DNA from: Acidobacteriota bacterium
GTDB taxonomy: Bacteria; Acidobacteriota; Terriglobia; UBA7540
Direction of reading: 5' to 3'
Assembly (NCBI GenBank): GCA_004298155.1
Contig: SCRD01000012.1
Span: 434,001-498,000 of the forward strand
DNA length: 64,000 bases
Shown here in pieces: positions 59,812 to 64,000 of this stretch (position 1 is its first letter; the number at the start of each line of letters is the position of its first letter). Position numbers and translations under genes: made by a program. The notes beneath the pieces are model-generated. The model saw only the letters and a program-made list of their open reading frames with translations, was not told where the DNA came from and made no database searches.

Positions 59812-60660
59812 ATGCCCATTCGCGTGATTGCAGTTGACCTTGACGGGACCCTTCTAAACAGCCAATCTGAAATTTCGCCGGCCAATCGCCGGGCGCTTAG
59901 CGCGGCCTCGGAGCGCGGCATCCGGATTGTGATCATCACAGGGCGAAGGTATCACTCCGCCAGGCCACTGCTCGAATCACTTCCCTCCCCTGTCACCCTC
60001 ATCACTTCCAACGGCGCCATCGTCCGAACGCTCTCCGGCGAACTCCTCCACCACAACTTTCTGCCTCGAAGGATTGCCGTCCAGGTGCTCGAAGCCGCCA
60101 TCGACTACCGGCCGTATGCCGTTGCAATTTTTGACAAGGAGAATCGCGGCCAGGTGATGATGCAGCAGAATGCGTCACCGGACGGGCCTCTCCGCTGGTA
60201 TTTGAAGACCGCACGGGAATATCTAATGCAGGTGATGGACCTTCCTGCCGCGCTGCCCAGCGATCCCATCCAGATCATGTTTGGAGGCGCCCCGGCGCAT
60301 CTGGAACCACTCGAGCATCTGCTGCGCGCCTCAGACGCCGGACGTCACGTTCATCTGACATGGACCAAGTATTTCGAGCGTGATGTCTCTCTGCTGGATG
60401 TAATGAACCTCGGCTGCTCAAAGGCAAGCGGCCTCAAATGGCTGCTGCAGCAGTTGGATTGCGATGCAAGCGAAGTGATGGCCGTTGGCGACAACTATAA
60501 TGATCTCGAGATGCTACAACTGGCTGGATATCCAGTGGTTATGGGCAACTGTACGCCTGGTCTGGCCAGTGATGGATGGCACGTCACTCAATCGAATGAC
60601 GAAGACGGCGTCGCCGCTGCGATTCAGGCCCTTGTCCTGAATGGAGAGCGCGGGATGTAA
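59812..60660 (+). CDS. Cof-type HAD-superfamily sugar phosphatase
   Basis: A 282-residue hydrolase. The ATG at 59812 is preferred because the start PIRVIAVDLDGTLLN places the HAD motif I nucleophile (Asp9) and Asp11 early; the longer frame to 59749 is not convincing. Motif II appears as VIITGRRYHSARP, the type IIB cap is the middle (about 85-195), and motif IV as EVMAVGDNYNDLEML. This is the Cof/YidA class that dephosphorylates sugar phosphates and FMN/PLP. It is single and independent of the neighbouring tRNA-Ala. Confidence 0.93.
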   Translation: MPIRVIAVDLDGTLLNSQSEISPANRRALSAASERGIRIVIITGRRYHSARPLLESLPSPVTLITSNGAIVRTLSGELLHHNFLPRRIAVQVLEAAIDYRPYAVAIFDKENRGQVMMQQNASPDGPLRWYLKTAREYLMQVMDLPAALPSDPIQIMFGGAPAHLEPLEHLLRASDAGRHVHLTWTKYFERDVSLLDVMNLGCSKASGLKWLLQQLDCDASEVMAVGDNYNDLEMLQLAGYPVVMGNCTPGLASDGWHVTQSNDEDGVAAAIQALVLNGERGM

Positions 60661-60748
60661 CTTAGCGCTGGCTTGCTGAAGTTACGCTTTCCAATACATC
60701 GGGAAAAGCGGAAAGGCCGGAATACGAACCCTTTACCGCCACGACAGA

Positions 60749-61462
60749 CTACTGGTGATTGATGATCTGAGTCCCGGCGGGTGGTTTCAACTCAAACAGA
60801 GCGGCTGCCGGCCTGGGGTTGCGGTCAATATGGCTGAAATTAAACTTCATGACCGTGTCGTTAGTGTAGACGATCACGAGACGGCGGATATTCATCTGCG
60901 GATCAAACTCCATAACAACGTGCCTGTAACCCGTCTTGTCTGCATTTTCAGGGTACGCGATGATCACGCGGTCTTCCGGCGGGTGTTGGAACTGGTTGTT
61001 GGCGTCTTCAAACCTGGAAAACACCTTCCGCAGGTCAAGCCGCGAAAGCAGCAGGCGAAAAGGAATGCGAAAATCCTCGCTCTGCTTGACCGATGAGCGG
61101 TTGAGTTGGCCTTGTTCAGGCAGATAAAGCAAGACCTCCTTTTTGTTCGAGAGAAAAACCTTCTTCTCCGGCTCACGATAATCCCATCGCATGCGGCCGC
61201 CCCGGGCAAAAACAACTGTACCCGACTCCACCCGGCCAGCGCCTCCCGTGTCGTAGGTCTGAGTAAAGTCAGCGCGGATAGCCTCCACGTCCCGATAGCT
61301 ATTTTGTACTTCGGTGATAAATTTATCCAGAGGCAGATTGGCATCAGAGGGCGGGCTTGCCAGGAGGCTCGAGGACATTACCAACGCTATCCACATCGCA
61401 CACGAAGCCACCAGGAAATGTTGCCTGCCCCTCCGATTATTGGTCCGAAATTTCTCTTTCAT
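60749..61462 (-). CDS. lolA: Outer-membrane lipoprotein carrier protein
   Basis: A 237-residue periplasmic chaperone that carries lipoproteins from the inner membrane LolCDE complex to the outer membrane. The signal segment is LVASCAMWIALVMSSSLLA. Family-like strands follow: VEAIRADFTQTYD, SGTVVFARGGRMRWDYREPEKKVF, and VMEFDPQMNIRRLVIVYTND. It overlaps the end of the upstream TMTC-like gene by 26 bases from the ATG at 61462 (a GTG at 61471 is also possible), so the two are translationally linked. Presence of LolA supports a diderm cell. Confidence 0.88.
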   Translation of the reverse strand: MKEKFRTNNRRGRQHFLVASCAMWIALVMSSSLLASPPSDANLPLDKFITEVQNSYRDVEAIRADFTQTYDTGGAGRVESGTVVFARGGRMRWDYREPEKKVFLSNKKEVLLYLPEQGQLNRSSVKQSEDFRIPFRLLLSRLDLRKVFSRFEDANNQFQHPPEDRVIIAYPENADKTGYRHVVMEFDPQMNIRRLVIVYTNDTVMKFNFSHIDRNPRPAAALFELKPPAGTQIINHQ

Positions 61463-63449
61463 GATTTCCACTTACTCTTAAGAGTTGGACGGCGCTTCTT
61501 GCCTCCTGGTTGTTCGGGTCCGTCACGAACCCTCGTGCGTATTCGGCCAGCGCCGCCTGCTGGTGGCCAGCGAGGACTGCAATGTGTGCCAGCCCGAAAT
61601 AGGCGCGGCTATCATACGGGTTGATCTCCGCCGCCGCCGCATATGCTCGCCCGGCGCGATCCAAGTCCCGCTGTTGCAGGTAAACATCGCCAAGGCCTTC
61701 ATACCCTTCAAAGTTTTGTGCAGCCCGTACCGACTGCGAAAACTGCGCCGCCGCTTCGGAAAGACGCCCTTCTTTAAGATACAACTTCCCGAGCTGGTTG
61801 TGGCAGCTTGGAACCAGGGGCGAGAGTGCCGCAGCGGCGCGCAGCTGCGGTTCAGCTTCATCAAATCTGCCCTGGTCCATCATCATGCTGCCAAGATTGA
61901 GGTGCGGGTCAGTGTAGTCCGGCTTGCGGAGCATGGCTTGACGGAAGTATTGTTCAGCCAGCTGGTACTGCTTCCCTCTGGCATAAACCAGGCCAAGATT
62001 GGTAAGAGTGATTGGAGAGTTGGGATTTAGCTTAAGCGCTATGTTCCATTCCTTCTCAGCCTCGCTAATCCTCCCGTGGTTCCACGCCACCACGCCCAGA
62101 TTTTCCCGGATGTTGGTAGCCCGGGGCGAGACCTTCAGAGTCTGGCTGTAAAGCGCCTCGTCGCTGCGCCAGTCGCGATTCCTGGCCACTACCCGAACGG
62201 CCATCAGCAGACCCAGAGCGCAGGACGTTGCCAGCAGGGCATGCCTCCAGGCACTTGCACGTGCCGATAGAGATTTCCACAGCTTTATACCCGCCCAGCC
62301 CATCAGCCAGCAAAAGCCCACTGATGGCAAGTAGAGGTAACGTTCTGCAAAGACGTTCCCTGCCAGGTAACGGATGTCGAGCACAGGAGCAAGAGTCAAA
62401 AAGAACCAGACAAACCCAAACGAGGCCGTACGATTTCTACGGTAAAGCAGGACAAAAATCATCAGACAGGCAGAAAGTGCCGCGATGCCCGCCAGCACCC
62501 TCGGGTCAAATATTGAGTTTCCCTTATGGAAGACGTAGTAGGCACAGAGTTTGACCGGCCAGAAAAGCTTTTCAAGATACTGGCCTGCCAGCGCCAGTGA
62601 CGACAGAACACTTGGATACCAGCCAAGCCGCGATAACTGGACCTGTGGCGCGAAGGCCCCCAAATGCTCAACCCTGAACAGAACGTAAGCCAGGTCCATC
62701 AGCCAGAACTCTCCATAGCGGCGCGCTTTCTGCAAGAAGGTGGTTTCAGCACGGTCGTCCCGGAAGAAATGCTCGTAGATCATGGCCACCAAGGGAAGCA
62801 TCAGGGCCTGCTCCTTGGAAAAAATGGTCAGAGCAAAACTCACCACAGCGGCCAGCTTGAACCAGGGAGAAATTCCGCCATGCGGACGCGCTATGCAGAG
62901 AAACAGCCAGAAAGTGAGCAGGTAGAAAAACGTAACCTCCAGGCTGGTTACGGCTGCAACCCAGGCCACGGCCTCAGTGTGGATGGGGTGGACAGCAAAA
63001 AGGCAGGCGGCCAAAAACGCAACCGCAGTGTCCTTAAACAGCCGTCGCGCCACCGCAAAGACCAGGAGGACGACGCCGACGTGCAGTAAAACATTTACCA
63101 GATGGAAGCCGTAGGCCAAAGGGCCAAATACGTGATAGCACACCGCGTATCCAAAGGTCATCATGGGGCGATAGTAGTTGGAGACGCCTTGCATCCCCAC
63201 AAATGACCAGACGGTCGTGCCAAAGACCTGCGGTAAAAAATGGAAATTCTTCAGGTAGGGGTTGTCCAGCACCTGGCGGTTATCGTCGTAGACAAATCCG
63301 TTGAGGAGCGTATTAAGGTAAGGGAGCGCCGCGAAGAGAATGAGTGCTGCGATCAGAAAAGCGCCGGGCTTCCCGGTTTCACGCCGGCCTCCCTCCTGAC
63401 CGGCTTTCGGGACGGTTTCTGGATTATTCGTCCTGCGAAAAGAAGTCAT
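61437..63449 (-). CDS. Polytopic TPR protein, TMTC-like O-mannosyltransferase family
   Basis: A 670-residue protein with about ten membrane helices (about 30-430) of the GT-C type and a C-terminal array of tetratricopeptide repeats (about 440-660), such as TNIRENLGVVAWNHGRISEAE, ITLTNLGLVYARGKQYQLAE and DPHLNLGSMMMDQGRFDEAE. The loop-1 segment FVYDDNRQVLDNPY corresponds to the acidic site of GT-C enzymes, and the mix matches TMTC-like transferases and their bacterial relatives. It could O-glycosylate exported proteins, with the TPRs binding acceptors. It is upstream of and overlapping lolA. Confidence 0.85.
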   Translation of the reverse strand: MTSFRRTNNPETVPKAGQEGGRRETGKPGAFLIAALILFAALPYLNTLLNGFVYDDNRQVLDNPYLKNFHFLPQVFGTTVWSFVGMQGVSNYYRPMMTFGYAVCYHVFGPLAYGFHLVNVLLHVGVVLLVFAVARRLFKDTAVAFLAACLFAVHPIHTEAVAWVAAVTSLEVTFFYLLTFWLFLCIARPHGGISPWFKLAAVVSFALTIFSKEQALMLPLVAMIYEHFFRDDRAETTFLQKARRYGEFWLMDLAYVLFRVEHLGAFAPQVQLSRLGWYPSVLSSLALAGQYLEKLFWPVKLCAYYVFHKGNSIFDPRVLAGIAALSACLMIFVLLYRRNRTASFGFVWFFLTLAPVLDIRYLAGNVFAERYLYLPSVGFCWLMGWAGIKLWKSLSARASAWRHALLATSCALGLLMAVRVVARNRDWRSDEALYSQTLKVSPRATNIRENLGVVAWNHGRISEAEKEWNIALKLNPNSPITLTNLGLVYARGKQYQLAEQYFRQAMLRKPDYTDPHLNLGSMMMDQGRFDEAEPQLRAAAALSPLVPSCHNQLGKLYLKEGRLSEAAAQFSQSVRAAQNFEGYEGLGDVYLQQRDLDRAGRAYAAAAEINPYDSRAYFGLAHIAVLAGHQQAALAEYARGFVTDPNNQEARSAVQLLRVSGNHEREISDQ

Positions 63450-63564
63450 CCGCTCTCCGGACGGAAGCTATCGGAATACACGGTCAGCACCGAGTCATTC
63501 GGTTTCATGGCCTTATTCTGTGGAATTGCCGACACAAGGCGTCAACGCAAGCTGTCAGGTCGCA

Positions 63565-63596
63565 AGAAAATGGGGGGAACCATCAGGTTCCCCCTC
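63565..63596 (-). terminator. Intrinsic terminator of the pilin gene
   Basis: On the minus strand GGGGGAACC and GGTTCCCCC (63573-63581 and 63586-63594) pair over a four-base loop, followed by the T-rich ATTTTCTT. It lies about 40 bases after the pilin stop and is strong. Confidence 0.85.
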
Positions 63597-63637
63597 GGAG
63601 TTATTGCAACTAGACCTAATTCAGACGCCATGCGAGA

Positions 63638-64000
63638 TCAGCCCGCGAGGGGGGAATCCGCCGAACTGGCCTGGGTGTTGTTCGAGTTCTGGCGGATAAC
63701 GCCGGATTGGTCCGTATAGTAGGAATTCGTACCCGTGGTGCCACGTGTTACCGGATCAGCCCAAAATTCATAAGTATCGATCCGGCCGCCGACAACGGGC
63801 CCTGGGGAATACGTGAAGCTGTAACCGCTCTTCACTGCTCCCATGGCCGCAGCCGTACCGCCTGAAAGCACGTTGTCAACCAGGCCGGCAGCAGTGGATG
63901 TGGGCATGCCGCCCGCGGCCGGCGGGCCCAAGTAACCCATAGTTGACGTGTAGCCGCTATTGTAAGTCGAAGCATAGGTGACTTCGGCTGTATTGTAGGT
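63638..64000 (-). CDS. Type IV pilin, N-terminus cut by window edge
   Basis: The minus-strand frame is open from 64000 to the stop at 63638, about 120 residues, so the N-terminus is outside the window; the internal ATG at 63940 is not a real start. The sequence (NTAEVTYASTYNSG.., ..FWADPVTRGTTGTNSYYTDQSGVIR) has the pattern of acidobacterial type IV pilin C-terminal domains, where a conserved aromatic-rich YYTD..G..R segment precedes the end. The hydrophobic prepilin helix is expected in the missing part. The terminator at 63565 closes the unit. The identification is from pattern and not certain. Confidence 0.75.
   Translation of the reverse strand, partial: TYNTAEVTYASTYNSGYTSTMGYLGPPAAGGMPTSTAAGLVDNVLSGGTAAAMGAVKSGYSFTYSPGPVVGGRIDTYEFWADPVTRGTTGTNSYYTDQSGVIRQNSNNTQASSADSPLAG

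Overview
The window reads as chromosomal DNA of an Acidobacteriota bacterium, probably of the Acidobacteriia (Terriglobia)/Bryobacterales sphere. This is inferred from gene content: many Tat-exported carbohydrate-active and esterase-like enzymes, tandem DUF507 genes, a bacillithiol-type deacetylase (BshB1), a diderm envelope gene (LolA), an RND efflux pump, a type IV pilin of acidobacterial style and a receiver/thioredoxin-reductase-like fusion. There are no phage, IS or CRISPR signatures. Seven tRNA genes are scattered singly or in pairs. Both window ends cut through genes: a PhoD-like phosphatase on the left and a type IV pilin on the right.

Layout. 0-10 kb: a mostly minus-strand block of exported enzymes (PhoD-like phosphatase, sugar isomerase-like TIM barrel, large alpha/beta hydrolase, glycoside-hydrolase-like protein), interrupted by a stand-alone receiver with a membrane protein and by a decayed cytochrome P450 pseudogene. 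10-15 kb: a NarL-type two-component system, then an altronate/galactarate dehydratase-family enzyme and tRNA-Lys. 15-19.5 kb: an RND efflux adaptor and pump. 19.5-26 kb: a sugar locus in which RhaT-like transporter, DUF4434 protein and FAD oxidoreductase with SLH-like tail (minus) diverge from nanE and a BadF-type amino-sugar kinase (plus). 26-33 kb: membrane glycosyltransferases, a methyltransferase-GT2 fusion and a CDP-paratose-2-epimerase-like enzyme, with two tRNA-Pro and a MerR regulator. 33-46 kb: mixed housekeeping and envelope genes (Cys-rich membrane protein behind a CRP-type promoter, rhamnose mutarotase, TgpA-like transglutaminase, SDR, BshB1, DedA, M48 protease, DUF507 pair, tRNA-Val/Asp, bactofilin). 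46-50.4 kb: a signalling island. 50.7-57 kb: DUF5054/GH38-like protein, M81 peptidase, MFS sugar porter and PfkB kinase. 57-64 kb: S41 protease, zinc-ribbon protein, HAD phosphatase, LolA, TMTC-like TPR glycosyltransferase, pilin.

How it fits together. The recurring theme is glycan acquisition: Tat- or Sec-exported enzymes, inner-membrane sugar porters, then cytoplasmic isomerases, dehydratases and kinases. The most unusual system is at 46.4-50.4 kb: a SpoIIE-type phosphatase beside a tightly coupled pair consisting of a cyclic-nucleotide-binding-domain histidine kinase and a protein that joins a response-regulator receiver, a glutaredoxin-like domain without its active-site cysteines and a thioredoxin-reductase-like flavoprotein without CxxC. 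The best regulatory signals are a perfect TGTGA-N6-TCACA site at class II spacing (33.4 kb), three 11-bp-phased TTGTCAC repeats resembling a Pho box (44.8 kb), and a bidirectional promoter whose two strands share one -10 region (42.8 kb).

All calls come from reading the sequence and remembered family motifs; no database search was run.
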